NCBI RefSeq assembly: GCF_006740045.1 | Contig: NZ_AP019749.1 | Location: 701,001-765,000 of the forward strand | Length of the DNA: 64,000 nt | From: Comamonas terrigena NBRC 13299 | GTDB taxonomy: Bacteria; Pseudomonadota; Gammaproteobacteria; Burkholderiales; Burkholderiaceae_C | Reading direction: 5' to 3' | Shown here: positions 38,048 through 46,401 of the stretch, piece after piece | Layout: the number at the start of each line of letters is the position of its first letter | How positions within the stretch are numbered: the stretch's first letter is position 1 | Program-made: the position numbers and the translations under genes | The notes under the pieces: model-generated | Told to the model about the DNA's origin: nothing | Database searches by the model: none | The model's input: only the letters and a program-made list of their open reading frames with translations

Positions 38048-39223
38048 ATGGCGATGCAGGCACTGGCCCCTTGGGCATGCGACCCGGCACAGACCCGGGG
38101 CAGGCGTTTTGCGGAGGTGGTGGCGCCCACGCGCAGCGACCACCAGCGGGACCGTGACCGCATCGTCCACTCCAGCGCCTTTCGCCGCCTCGTCTACAAG
38201 ACCCAGGTGTTTCTGAACCACGAAGGGGATCTGTTCCGCACGCGGCTCACCCATTCGCTGGAGGTGGCGCAGCTGGGCCGCTCCATCGCCCGGCCGCTGG
38301 GCCTCAATGAAGACCTGGTGGAGGCCATCTGCCTGGCCCATGACCTGGGCCACACACCGTTCGGCCATGCCGGGCAGGACATGCTCAACGCCTGTATGCG
38401 GCCCTGGGGGGGCTTTGAGCACAATCTGCAGAGCCTGCGCGTGGTGGACCAGCTGGAAGAGCGCTATCCCGAGTTCGACGGCCTGAACCTGACCTTCGAG
38501 GCCCGCGAAGGCATCCTCAAGCACTGCTCCCAGGCCAATGCCCAGAAGCTGGAGGCACAGGAGCCCGGTGGCGTGGCCGCGCGCTTTCTGCAGGGCGGCC
38601 AGCCTTCGCTGGAGGCCCAGCTGTGCAATCTGGCCGATGCCATTGCCTACAACGCACACGATGTGGACGACGGTCTGCGCTCCGGCTACCTCACCTGGGA
38701 GCAGCTGCTGACGGTCCCTCTGGTGGCGCGCTACCACGCCCAGGCACTGGCCCAGCACCCGCAGCTGGCCCAGGCCGAGTACCAGCGCCGCCTGCTGTAC
38801 GAAACCATCCGCCGCATGCTCAGCGACCAGGTGTACGACGTGATTGCCACCACCCGGCAGCGTATTGCGGCCGCAGGGGTGGACAGTGTGGCCGCGGTGC
38901 GCGCCCATCCGGACAAGCTGGTGGCCTTCAGTGCGGACATGGCCAGGGAAAGCCAGGCGCTGAAACAGTTTCTGTTCCGCAATCTCTACCGTCATGCCGA
39001 AGTCACACAGACCATGGACCATGCGCAGACGGTGGTCCAGGACCTGTTCTCCCTCTATCTGGCCCGCCCGCAGGAAATGAAGCCGCGCCACGCTGCCAAG
39101 GCCCAGGCGGCCGCCAGCGAGGCCGGGCGTGCCCGTGCCGTGGCGGATTTCGTGGCCGGCATGACCGACCGCTATGCCGCCCATGAGCATGAACGGCTGA
39201 CCGGAAAACGCCTGCTGGTCTGA
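38048..39223 (+). CDS. dgt: Deoxyguanosinetriphosphate triphosphohydrolase-like HD protein
   Basis: HD-domain dNTP triphosphohydrolase (Dgt type 2) of 391 residues. HD metal ligands: the His in T-H-S-L-E-V-A-Q-L, and the H-D pair in CLAHDLGHTPFGHAG, plus a later Asp in A-D-A-I-A-Y-N-A-H-D. The N-terminus R-S-D-H-Q-R-D-R-D-R-I-V-H-S-S-A-F-R-R-L is typical. GAGGAG lies upstream of the ATG. The aroB-dgt pairing is common in Burkholderiales. Confidence 0.95.
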   Translation: MAMQALAPWACDPAQTRGRRFAEVVAPTRSDHQRDRDRIVHSSAFRRLVYKTQVFLNHEGDLFRTRLTHSLEVAQLGRSIARPLGLNEDLVEAICLAHDLGHTPFGHAGQDMLNACMRPWGGFEHNLQSLRVVDQLEERYPEFDGLNLTFEAREGILKHCSQANAQKLEAQEPGGVAARFLQGGQPSLEAQLCNLADAIAYNAHDVDDGLRSGYLTWEQLLTVPLVARYHAQALAQHPQLAQAEYQRRLLYETIRRMLSDQVYDVIATTRQRIAAAGVDSVAAVRAHPDKLVAFSADMARESQALKQFLFRNLYRHAEVTQTMDHAQTVVQDLFSLYLARPQEMKPRHAAKAQAAASEAGRARAVADFVAGMTDRYAAHEHERLTGKRLLV

Positions 39224-39226
39224 AAC

Positions 39227-39250
39227 GCTGCAAAGCGTTACGCTTGCAGC
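39227..39250. repeat. Hairpin after dgt
   Basis: GCTGCAA(A)GCG and CGCTTGCAGC pair with one bulged A and a TTA loop. A competing perfect hairpin AACGCT-GCAA-AGCGTT (39224-39239) shares its left arm, so the two are mutually exclusive. No U-tract. It begins right after the dgt stop codon. Confidence 0.55.
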
Positions 39251-39326
39251 CGGAGGAGTCACAGATACGCCGCTGCCACCAGAAGCCGGTAGCCGATACC
39301 GGGTGCCGCATGCCGGCGTTGTCGGG

Positions 39327-39344
39327 CTTTGCGCCAGCGCAAAG
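39327..39344. repeat. Perfect palindrome upstream of DUF1415 gene
   Basis: CTTTGCGC-CA-GCGCAAAG, 8-bp arms with 2-bp spacer, about 33 bp upstream of a TAGAAT -10-like hexamer (39377-39382). Symmetry suits an operator; no cognate regulator is nearby. Confidence 0.5.
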
Positions 39345-39408
39345 TCCGCACCGTGCACGCAAGAGCGGCAGCCCGATAGAATTCGCGCCACAGAATCGAT
39401 GAGAGAGA

Positions 39409-39435
39409 GGGGGCGTTGCGCCCCCATTTGCTTTT
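39409..39435 (+). terminator. GC hairpin just before DUF1415 start (attenuator-like)
   Basis: GGGGGCG-TTG-CGCCCCC (39409-39425) followed by ATTTGCTTTTT. It has the shape of an intrinsic terminator but ends only about 10 bp before the DUF1415 start codon, downstream of a putative -10 (TAGAAT, 39377-39382). It could end dgt transcripts or act as a leader attenuator. Confidence 0.55.
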
Positions 39436-39445
39436 TGGGGCCCAC

Positions 39446-40075
39446 ATGACCGATACCACCATCCAGACCGACGCAGACCAACCATCCTTTCCCGAAGACA
39501 TGGTGATCGCCGACACCGTGCGCTGGCTGGAGCGGGCCGTGATCGGCCTGAACCTGTGCCCCTTTGCCAAGGGCGTGCATGTGAAGGGCCAGATCCACTA
39601 CGTCGTCAGCCAGGCCACGGATGCCGAAGGTGTGGCCAATGACCTGCACCGCGAGCTGGAAGCCCTGGCCGAGACCAACCCCGAAAAGCGCGACACCACG
39701 CTTCTGATGCTGCCCGAGGCACTGCAGGATTTTCTGGACTTCAACGATTTTCTGGAAATCGCCGATGCCATGGTGGAAGAGCTGGATCTGGGCGGCATTC
39801 TGCAAGTGGCCTCCTTCCATCCACGCTTTCAGTTCGAAGGCACGGATGTGGACGACGTGACCAACTGCACCAACCGCTCGCCTTATCCCACGCTGCACCT
39901 GATCCGCGAAGAAAGCATCGACAAGGCGGTGGAAGCCTTCCCCGAGGCCGAGATGATTTTCGAACGCAACATGGAAGTGCTGGAAGACATTGGCCTGGAA
40001 GGCTGGCTGGATCTGGACGTGGGCGCGCGCTGCCCGGTGACTGGCCATGCTGAACCCCAGAAGGCAGGCAACTGA
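39446..40075 (+). CDS. DUF1415 family protein
   Basis: 209 residues. The ATG at 39446 follows GGGG at suitable spacing. The family pattern is W-L-E-R-A-V-I-G-L-N-L-C-P-F-A near residue 30, then LMLPEALQDFLDFNDFL, FHPRFQFEGTDVDDVTNCTNRSPYPTLHL and E-S-I-D-K-A. Two Cys, a H-P-R-F-Q-F and an N-R-S-P-Y-P motif are conserved, but no biochemical function is known. Cytoplasmic, no TM. The stop overlaps the next ATG (TGATG), so it is coupled to the methyltransferase. Confidence 0.9.
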   Translation: MTDTTIQTDADQPSFPEDMVIADTVRWLERAVIGLNLCPFAKGVHVKGQIHYVVSQATDAEGVANDLHRELEALAETNPEKRDTTLLMLPEALQDFLDFNDFLEIADAMVEELDLGGILQVASFHPRFQFEGTDVDDVTNCTNRSPYPTLHLIREESIDKAVEAFPEAEMIFERNMEVLEDIGLEGWLDLDVGARCPVTGHAEPQKAGN

Positions 40076-41040
40076 TGGCCAAGCACGACAAGAAAGGCCA
40101 GGGCGCTGCGAACGCCGGCCAAGCTGCCAAGCCGGCGGCCCAGGACATTGCGGCCCAGCTGGAGCTGAAACCCGGCCAGAGCATCGCCTTGCTCAAGGCC
40201 CTGCACATCCTCACGCGCGACGGCAAGCTCAACCAGGATTCGCGCCGCAAGCTCAAGCAGGTCTATCACCTGTACCAGTTCATCGAGCCCATCCTCAAGG
40301 AGCTGGGGGCCGACGGCCACGCCGTGACGCTGGCCGACCATGGCGCGGGCAAGTCCTATCTCGGCTTCATCCTGTACGACCTGTACTTCAAGGCCCAGGG
40401 GCTGGGCCGCATCTACGGCATCGAAACTCGCGCACCGTTGGTCGAGGCGTCGCAGAAGCTGGCCGCCGATCTGGGTTTCGAGCGCATGGAGTTTCTGAAC
40501 ATGTCGGTGGCCGAATCCACCCAGGCCGATTTCATGCCTGAGCGCTTTGACGTGGTTACGGCCCTGCATGCCTGCGACACCGCCACCGACGATGCGATTG
40601 CCTTCGGCCTGGAGAAAAAGGCCAAGGCCATGGTGCTGGTGCCCTGCTGCCAGGCCGAAGTCGCGGCCTGCCTGCGCCAGACCAAGGCATTGAGCCTGGC
40701 GCGCACGCCGCTGGCCGAACTGTGGCGCCACCCCATCCACACGCGCGAGATCGGCAGCCAGGTCACCAATGTGCTGCGCTGCCTGTACCTGGAAGCCAGC
40801 GGCTACCAGGTGACGGTGACTGAGCTGGTGGGCTGGGAGCACAGCATGAAGAACGAGCTGATCGTGGCCCGCTACACCGGCCACAAGAAACGCGCGGCGG
40901 CCGATCGCCTGCAACAGCTGCTGGCCGAGTTCGGATTGGAAGCATTGGCGCAGAGCCGTTTCAAGCTGCCGCAACACGCGGTAGCGCCGGCCGCACTGGG
41001 TGAGCCAGCGGCTGCCGTTGCTGCTGAAAACGCCGCCTGA
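40075..41040 (+). CDS. Class I SAM-dependent methyltransferase, target unknown
   Basis: 321 residues. The Lys/Ala-rich N-terminus and an L-N-Q-D-S-R-R-K-L-K-Q-V-Y-H-L segment precede a Rossmann methyltransferase domain: motif I L-A-D-H-G-A-G-K-S-Y-L-G (unusual H in place of the common C/G), acidic end of strand 2 in Y-G-I-E-T-R, and V-T-A-L-H-A-C-D-T-A-T-D (motif IV region), then L-V-P-C-C-Q. This resembles the Methyltransf_32 (GSTCD/RRNAD1-like) group. Substrate cannot be assigned. Coupled to the DUF1415 gene. Confidence 0.85.
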   Translation: MAKHDKKGQGAANAGQAAKPAAQDIAAQLELKPGQSIALLKALHILTRDGKLNQDSRRKLKQVYHLYQFIEPILKELGADGHAVTLADHGAGKSYLGFILYDLYFKAQGLGRIYGIETRAPLVEASQKLAADLGFERMEFLNMSVAESTQADFMPERFDVVTALHACDTATDDAIAFGLEKKAKAMVLVPCCQAEVAACLRQTKALSLARTPLAELWRHPIHTREIGSQVTNVLRCLYLEASGYQVTVTELVGWEHSMKNELIVARYTGHKKRAAADRLQQLLAEFGLEALAQSRFKLPQHAVAPAALGEPAAAVAAENAA

Positions 41041-41160
41041 GGTGGTGTTGCCAAGGGCGCGAATGGTCTGCGCCTGAACGCCGGTGGTCTCCAGCGCGGT
41101 TCAGCCCTGCTTCGCGTTGTTTTCAGCAGCGGGGCATGCCTGCTGCGGCGGCGAGCCCGC

Positions 41161-43107
41161 TCACGGCATGGGCATGTGCGGTATGGGCAGACGGGGGGCG
41201 GGCAGAGGTGCTGCAGCGCCCAGGTCCGCCAGCGGCAGGCAGGCCTCGATCACGGTATGGCCCGGGCGGGAGCGGACATGCAGCGCGCCGCCCATGCGCT
41301 CCATGCGTGCCCGCATGCTGGACATGCCGATGCCCAGGCCGGCGCGCAGGGCGATCGGCGCGTCAAAGCCGATGCCGTCATCCTCGATGCGCAGCACCAG
41401 CTGCCTGGCATCCGGATACAGCAGGTTGACCCGCACCATGCGGGCCTGGCTGTGTTTGACGATATTCGTCAGCGCTTCCTCGGCCACCCGGGCCAGCAGC
41501 ATGCACTGCAGGGCGCTGGGCGGGGTTTCCCAGTGCGCTGGGGTCAGCCATTCAGAGGACATCTCCAGGTCGTCGAACAGAGTGACAAATCGATAGCGCA
41601 GCGGAATGGTCCATTCCTCGGGGGTGGTCGGCGCGTTGGCGCCGATGCTGCCATCGCTGTCCACCACCTGGCGCAGGTCATCGCGCAGCAGCTTGAGCAT
41701 GGACAGATAGCGTTCCTTGGAGGGGGGCGCATCGCTTTGCTCCACCAGCATGATGGAGCGCACGATCTGTCCACCCAGGCCATCGTGCAGATCTTGTGCC
41801 AGCTGCAGGCGTTCCTGCAGGTGGGCATTGGCCAGGGCCAGGGCATGTTCCTGGGAAAGTGTGGTGTTCAGCTCGTCGCAGGCGCGGGCCACGGTTTCGC
41901 TCAGCTCCTGGTTGAAGCGCTCGATGCGCTGGGCATCCTGCAGAATGCGCCGGCGCATCAGTACGGCCGACAGCAGCATGAACAGCAGGGCGGTGTAGGC
42001 ACTGTAGAAGTTGCGGCTGGGCCAGATTTCCGCCACCACCAGCAGATCGCGCACGCCCATGGACACCATCAGCAGCAGATAGACGGCGACCAACTGGTGC
42101 TGCAGCGCACGGGTGCGCCAGGCATGCCGGATCACCAGCGCGGTATTGCCCAGGAAGATCAGGGTATAGAAGTCGGCCGCCCGCTGCATGGGGAACCACC
42201 CCGGGGTGGCCATAACGACCGCACCGGCCACCAGGGTCAATCCGCCCAGGCGTTGCAGCTGGCGGCGTGACAAAGGGCTTTCAATCAGCTGCCAGCAGAA
42301 CACCGCGAAGCTGGCGATGTAGCCGATATAGGCCAGGTGGTTGACGCGTGCCATGGCCAGGCTGTCTGGAAAGGGCCAGGTCTCGGTCAGCAGCACATTG
42401 CTGCCGAACAGCACCCAGCACAGCGACACCAGTGCATACCAGCCCAGCAGAGACTGCTTGCGCCGGGGCAGCCATACCACCAGCGCCATGATGCCCAGGG
42501 TGGCGGACAGGGTGAGGTTCAGCTGGAACAGGGTGCGCGTGTTCCAGTCATGGTGGCGCTGGCTGGCGAGCATGGCTTCGGGGGTACCTACCTCCACCAC
42601 GCCCAGACCGGGGCGCAGCTCCGGCACGCCGACCACGCGCAGCCAGATGGTGTTCGGTCCCTGGGGCTGTAAGGAGGATTGCGGCAGCACCCAGGAATGG
42701 GCGGTGCTCCAGGAGCGGGACAGCGGCTCCTGCAGATGGTGGTCGCGCCAGATCAGGTCCTGGTTGCTGTAGACCTCCCCGGCCATGTTGATGGAGTCCA
42801 CGGTCATGGCCACGGGGCTTGTCAGCGGGCAGTCCGTGCTCCAGGTGATGCGGTACCAGACCGGGCCGTGGTGTCCGGGCCAGCGGCGCGACCAATTGTC
42901 CGGCAGCGTCACGGCTTCCCAGCCCTGGGTCGGTGCCTGGGTGGCTGCTGCATCCGCACGGGCAGCCATGGTGCTGTCGATGCGGGCGCTGCATGCCTGG
43001 GCTGCAGTGCTGGCATGGGCTGCAGGCATCCAGCACAGCCAGGCCAGCAGCAGACTGCACAGCCACCAGAGGCTGCGTGCCAGGCGGTGCCCGCCGAACC
43101 CCGTCAT
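41161..43107 (-). CDS. 7TM-DISM sensor histidine kinase (HisKA_3, NarX/DegS type)
   Basis: 648 residues. Signal peptide, then a periplasmic 7TMR-DISM extracellular-type domain (about 35-190), seven TM helices (about 195-400), a coiled coil, the dimerisation/phosphoacceptor box L-A-Q-D-L-H-D-G-L-G-G with His441, and an HATPase with N-box E-E-A-L-T-N-I-V-K-H-S and G-box D-D-G-I-G-F. The C-terminus is Pro-rich. Its ATG overlaps the stop of the response-regulator gene (ATGA), so the pair is translated together. DISM domains often sense carbohydrates or small ligands; the signal is unknown. The TonB receptor upstream on the same strand may be functionally linked. Confidence 0.93.
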   Translation of the reverse strand: MTGFGGHRLARSLWWLCSLLLAWLCWMPAAHASTAAQACSARIDSTMAARADAAATQAPTQGWEAVTLPDNWSRRWPGHHGPVWYRITWSTDCPLTSPVAMTVDSINMAGEVYSNQDLIWRDHHLQEPLSRSWSTAHSWVLPQSSLQPQGPNTIWLRVVGVPELRPGLGVVEVGTPEAMLASQRHHDWNTRTLFQLNLTLSATLGIMALVVWLPRRKQSLLGWYALVSLCWVLFGSNVLLTETWPFPDSLAMARVNHLAYIGYIASFAVFCWQLIESPLSRRQLQRLGGLTLVAGAVVMATPGWFPMQRAADFYTLIFLGNTALVIRHAWRTRALQHQLVAVYLLLMVSMGVRDLLVVAEIWPSRNFYSAYTALLFMLLSAVLMRRRILQDAQRIERFNQELSETVARACDELNTTLSQEHALALANAHLQERLQLAQDLHDGLGGQIVRSIMLVEQSDAPPSKERYLSMLKLLRDDLRQVVDSDGSIGANAPTTPEEWTIPLRYRFVTLFDDLEMSSEWLTPAHWETPPSALQCMLLARVAEEALTNIVKHSQARMVRVNLLYPDARQLVLRIEDDGIGFDAPIALRAGLGIGMSSMRARMERMGGALHVRSRPGHTVIEACLPLADLGAAAPLPAPRLPIPHMPMP

Positions 43108-43799
43108 CGCGTCAGCAGTCCCCGGGCACGGGCTTCGCTGACGGCACGCATGCGCGAGCTGACGGCCAGTTTGCGGTAGATGTTGCGCACATGGGCTTCC
43201 ACGGTGTGGCGCGAGATGAACATGCGCTCGGCAATCTCGCGGTGGGTCAGGCCGCTGGCCACCTGGTTGAGGATGTCGATCTCGCGTGCGCTCAGCACGG
43301 CATCGGAGTCGGTGGCGGCCGGCGGCTCGGTGGGCGCCTGCTGTTGCTGGAACTCGGTGATGACGCGGCGCGCGATGAAAGGGTCGATAGGCGCACCGCC
43401 GCGCAGCACGCTGCGGATGGAGAGGGTGACTTCCAGGTCGTCACGTTCCTTGAGCACATAGCCGGTGGCCCCGGCGCGCAGGGCGTTCAGGATGGCCTCC
43501 TTGGTGCTCCAGGCGGAGATCACAAGAATGCCCATGACGGGGTCGCTGCTGCGCAGCTCGCCAATCAGTTCCGTGCCATTGCCGTCCGGCAGGCCCAGAT
43601 CGACCAGGGCCAGGGCAAAGCTTTGCTGCGCGGCCAGCTGGCGGGCCGGGCCCAGGGCCGAGGCGAAGTGCAGCATGTCGGCCTGGTAGCCCAGGCTGGC
43701 CAGGATCTGCCGCAGCCGTTGCTGGATCAAGGCATCGTCTTCCACCACCAGCACAGGGGTTGGCAAAGGGGCGGGCGTGGTCGGAGGAATGGCGGACAT
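43104..43799 (-). CDS. LuxR/NarL-type response regulator
   Basis: 231 residues, ATG at 43799. Receiver domain with acidic pocket E-D-D near residues 20-22, phosphoacceptor Asp67 (A-L-V-D-L-G-L-P-D-G), and Lys in Y-V-L-K-E-R-D. The C-terminal LuxR helix-turn-helix (L-S-A-R-E-I-D-I-L-N-Q-V-A-S-G-L-T-H-R-E-I-A) is followed by H-T-V-E-A-H-V-R-N-I-Y-R-K-L. It is the partner of the overlapping kinase. An inverted repeat at 43811-43838 lies just upstream of its start. The target genes are not known; the adjacent TonB receptor is a candidate. Confidence 0.94.
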   Translation of the reverse strand: MSAIPPTTPAPLPTPVLVVEDDALIQQRLRQILASLGYQADMLHFASALGPARQLAAQQSFALALVDLGLPDGNGTELIGELRSSDPVMGILVISAWSTKEAILNALRAGATGYVLKERDDLEVTLSIRSVLRGGAPIDPFIARRVITEFQQQQAPTEPPAATDSDAVLSAREIDILNQVASGLTHREIAERMFISRHTVEAHVRNIYRKLAVSSRMRAVSEARARGLLTR

Positions 43800-43810
43800 G
43801 GTGTTCAAGG

Positions 43811-43838
43811 AGTGCGCGCGGTGCGTGTTGCGCGCACT
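43811..43838. repeat. Inverted repeat between TonB receptor and response regulator
   Basis: Perfect 9-bp arms AGTGCGCGC/GCGCGCACT with a 10-nt spacer, 12 bp upstream of the response-regulator ATG, in the 103-bp gap after the TonB receptor. No U-tract. It may be a weak terminator, an RNA structure limiting readthrough, or an operator. Confidence 0.5.
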
Positions 43839-43902
43839 ATCGCTGCTGGAGCCGGTGTTGCCAATCCCGAAACATAGGTAATTGCAGGCCGACGCCGGGC
43901 GC

Positions 43903-46113
43903 TCAATACTGGTAGCGCAGCGTGGCCTGCCAGCTGCGCGGCGGTCCATAGGCGGTGAACATGGGCGCTTCGATGCTGCGGTAATAGCGCTTGTCCAGCA
44001 GATTGTGCACGTTCAGCTGTAGCTGCCAGTGTGGCGTGATCTGGCGTGCCGCCATCAGCCCCACCAGGGTGTAGGAGGGCTGGCGGATGCGGTACTGGTA
44101 GCCGCTCAGGGTGTCCAGCCCGGTATTTCCGGTGCTGCTTTGGCGGTAGAGGCTGCCGCCCACACGCCAGGCGCTGTCCGGCAGGCGGTAGACCGTGCTC
44201 AGCTGCCACTGCAGGCGAGGCAGTTGCGGCTCGTAGCGCTGGCCTTGTTTCTGCGGGTCCTGGGTATGGCGGCTGTTGACCAGGGTGGTGCTGGCCGACA
44301 GCTGCCAGCCCGGGGTGATTTGCCCTTGCAGCTGCAGGGTCACGCCGCGGCTGCGCACCTGCTCGATGCTTCGGTAGCACGCCACGCCGGGGTAGCTGGG
44401 GCAGGTGAATTGCTGGTATTCCTGCTCCAGCGCATGGCGCTGGGTGGCCTGGAACAGGTGGATGCCGGCCTGCAGGCGCTGGTCCAGGTAGCGGCCTTGC
44501 AGGCCGGCGCCATAGGTGCGCCCCGTGGTCGATGGCAGCACCTGGCCCGCCATGTCGCGTTCGGTGCGGGGCTGGAAGATGTCCGAGGTCTGCAGGTAGG
44601 CGCTGTGCCGCGCATCCAGCTCCCACACCAGACCGGCGTAGCGGCTGAAGTGCTGCAGGCGGTCCTGGTCGGTGCGCTGCATGGGCATGCGGAAATTGTC
44701 GGCCACCAGTCCGGCATGGCGGTAGCGGTCCCAGCGTCCGCCCAGGGTCAGCTGCAGCCGCTCGTGCAGTTGCAGCTGCGTGGCCAGCCAGACACCCGTC
44801 TGGGTGGGGTCCAGCGTCTGGCGGTAGCGGTAGGCGTAGGCCGACAGCAGGCCCAGGTTCGGCGCCGCGACGGGGGTCATGGGCGCGTAGACATTCAGGC
44901 CGGTGATCCAGTTGGGGGCCGTCCAGCCCTGGCCGGAGGTGTCGCCCCGGCGGTGGCTCAGGCCCAGGGCCAGTTGGTGGGTGCGCCCGGCAAAGCGCCA
45001 GGGGCCGCGCAGCGACACGGCGTAGCTGTTCTCCTCCTGGCTGGAGTTGTACTGACCCAGGCTCTGGCGCATGGCCGTGGGGGTGCCCCCGTTCAGGTAG
45101 GTGCCCAGGTATTCCAGCTGGGAGTGCAGCCGCAGCAGGTCGGCGCGCAGGCTCCAGCCGCTGTCCCATTCATGTTCCAGCTGGGCAAAGGCGGTGTCGG
45201 TCTGCTGCTGCCAGTATTCCCAGTCGTAGCCCAGGTAGGTGGAGCGTGGCAGGTGCAGGTCGCCGCCGTCGGGGGCGGTGGGGATCTCGCTGAGCGAGTC
45301 GCGGTGGATGTTGCGCTGCTGACTGGCCCCCAGGCGCAGCGTGGTCTGGGCGGCAATGTCGGCCTCGACCACGCCGTAGTAGCTGCGTTTGCGGCTGGCC
45401 ATGCGGTCCATATAGCTGTGGTGGTTGTTGGCATCCACCACGGCGCGGGCACGCAAGCTGCCGGCGGCATTCAGCGGGCCGGAGGCGTCGACCATGGCTT
45501 CGCGCTGGTTCCAGCGGCCGGCACGCAGCTGCAGTTCCACGCGCGGCTGGGCCGTGGGCAGCTTGCGCACCAGGTTCAGCGCTGCAGAGGGGGTGCCCAT
45601 GCCGCTCATCAGGCCCGAGGCGCCCTGGACCACTTCCACCCGGTCGTACAGGGCCAGGCTCTGGCTCAGGTCGAAATTCTTGTCGGAGCTGACGCTCATG
45701 CCGTCCACCATCCAGTGGCTGAGCGCAAAACCCCGGGCGTACAGCTGCCCGCGCGAGGTGCTCAGGCCGGCCGAGAGCACGGCCAGATCCCGCACCGACT
45801 GGGCGTCCTGGTCGTTGAGCAGGCTGCGGGTCAGCACCTGCACGGGCTGGGGGGTATCCTGGCTGCGCAGTGCCAGGCCGGTGGCCGTGGCACTGGGGGC
45901 GGTGCTCAGGTACTGGTCGCTGCCTTCGGTGGTGGCAGAGGCTGGGGCGGTGACATCGACCGTACCCAGCGTGGCCACTGTGGGGGCAGTGCCCTCTGCC
46001 GCCTGGGTGGGCAGGGCCGCAGCCAGGCAGGCCAGCGCCAGGGCGGTGCGTGCGCACACGGGCCGGCCCACGGCAGGAAAACACAAGGCGGAGGGCAAGG
46101 CAACGCAGAGCAC
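43903..46113 (-). CDS. TonB-dependent siderophore receptor
   Basis: Third TonB receptor of the window, 736 residues from a GTG at 46113; a GTG at 46071 would also give a good signal peptide (GRPVCARTALALACLAAALPTQA), and neither start has a clear ribosome site. No STN domain. Plug: LGTVDVTAP, then R-S-Q-D-T-P-Q-P-V-Q-V-L-T-R-S-L-L-N-D-Q-D, YARGFALSHWMVDG, and D-R-V-E-V-V-Q-G-A-S-G-L-M-S-G-M-G-T-P. The barrel ends in Tyr (TLRYQY) rather than Phe. An inverted repeat at 46162-46186 lies upstream. The response-regulator/kinase pair follows on the same strand, which is unusual for a siderophore receptor. The ligand is unknown. Confidence 0.9.
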   Translation of the reverse strand: MLCVALPSALCFPAVGRPVCARTALALACLAAALPTQAAEGTAPTVATLGTVDVTAPASATTEGSDQYLSTAPSATATGLALRSQDTPQPVQVLTRSLLNDQDAQSVRDLAVLSAGLSTSRGQLYARGFALSHWMVDGMSVSSDKNFDLSQSLALYDRVEVVQGASGLMSGMGTPSAALNLVRKLPTAQPRVELQLRAGRWNQREAMVDASGPLNAAGSLRARAVVDANNHHSYMDRMASRKRSYYGVVEADIAAQTTLRLGASQQRNIHRDSLSEIPTAPDGGDLHLPRSTYLGYDWEYWQQQTDTAFAQLEHEWDSGWSLRADLLRLHSQLEYLGTYLNGGTPTAMRQSLGQYNSSQEENSYAVSLRGPWRFAGRTHQLALGLSHRRGDTSGQGWTAPNWITGLNVYAPMTPVAAPNLGLLSAYAYRYRQTLDPTQTGVWLATQLQLHERLQLTLGGRWDRYRHAGLVADNFRMPMQRTDQDRLQHFSRYAGLVWELDARHSAYLQTSDIFQPRTERDMAGQVLPSTTGRTYGAGLQGRYLDQRLQAGIHLFQATQRHALEQEYQQFTCPSYPGVACYRSIEQVRSRGVTLQLQGQITPGWQLSASTTLVNSRHTQDPQKQGQRYEPQLPRLQWQLSTVYRLPDSAWRVGGSLYRQSSTGNTGLDTLSGYQYRIRQPSYTLVGLMAARQITPHWQLQLNVHNLLDKRYYRSIEAPMFTAYGPPRSWQATLRYQY

Positions 46114-46161
46114 GGCAAGGGACGCAAAGACGCTGGGACAGCAGGAAAGGGGGGATGTTAG

Positions 46162-46186
46162 GTGACGATTGATGACAATTCGTCAC
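46162..46186. promoter_or_regulatory. Inverted repeat upstream of TonB receptor (possible operator)
   Basis: GTGACG-N13-CGTCAC, with a nested TGAC-N5-GTCA (46173-46185), about 50 bp upstream of the receptor start. It does not resemble the Fur boxes found at the other two receptors, so this receptor may be controlled differently, possibly by the downstream response regulator. Confidence 0.45.
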
Positions 46187-46287
46187 TTTGTGATGAAAAA
46201 AGCACGCCTGCTCTTTTCTTTGCGTGGCTGACCTCTCCGTGCTTGTCTTGCGGTCCTGTTTTGTATACAGAATTTGGGAGCGCCCAT

Positions 46288-46331
46288 AAAAAACGCGTCT
46301 GCACAGCCCGCTACAGGCTGTGACAGACGCG
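46288..46331 (-). terminator. Rho-independent terminator of the pca operon
   Basis: Read on the minus strand: an 8-bp outer stem CGCGTCTG/CAGACGCG and a 7-bp inner stem CACAGCC/GGCTGTG with one bulged base, then six T. It lies about 70 bp after the Bug-receptor stop codon and is the strongest of three consecutive hairpins. Confidence 0.95.
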
Positions 46332-46392
46332 CAAAGGAGGAGATATGTCGACGTCGCGGGACGTCGACGGCAGCGCAACCCGGGCGCTGCCG
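46332..46392 (-). ncRNA. Hairpin-rich 3' UTR of pca operon with anti-Shine-Dalgarno-like linker (possible 3'-derived sRNA)
   Basis: Between the Bug-receptor stop and the terminator, the minus strand forms hairpin 1 (GGCAGCGC/GCGCTGCC, 46369-46391, 7-nt loop) and hairpin 2 (GTCGACGTC/GACGTCGAC, 46347-46368, 4-nt loop), then a 15-nt unpaired linker ATATCTCCTCCTTTG (46332-46346) before the terminator stem. CTCCTTT is the anti-SD sequence of 16S rRNA. The architecture suits a processed 3'-UTR sRNA that pairs with ribosome-binding sites. This is a hypothesis; the hairpins themselves are directly visible. Confidence 0.45.
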
Positions 46393-46401
46393 CGTCGGCG
46401 A

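Noticed and set aside
43805..46161. Long frames on both strands overlapping the third TonB receptor
   Set aside because: Only the 736-residue minus-strand frame shows plug and barrel motifs and a signal peptide; the others are shadows.
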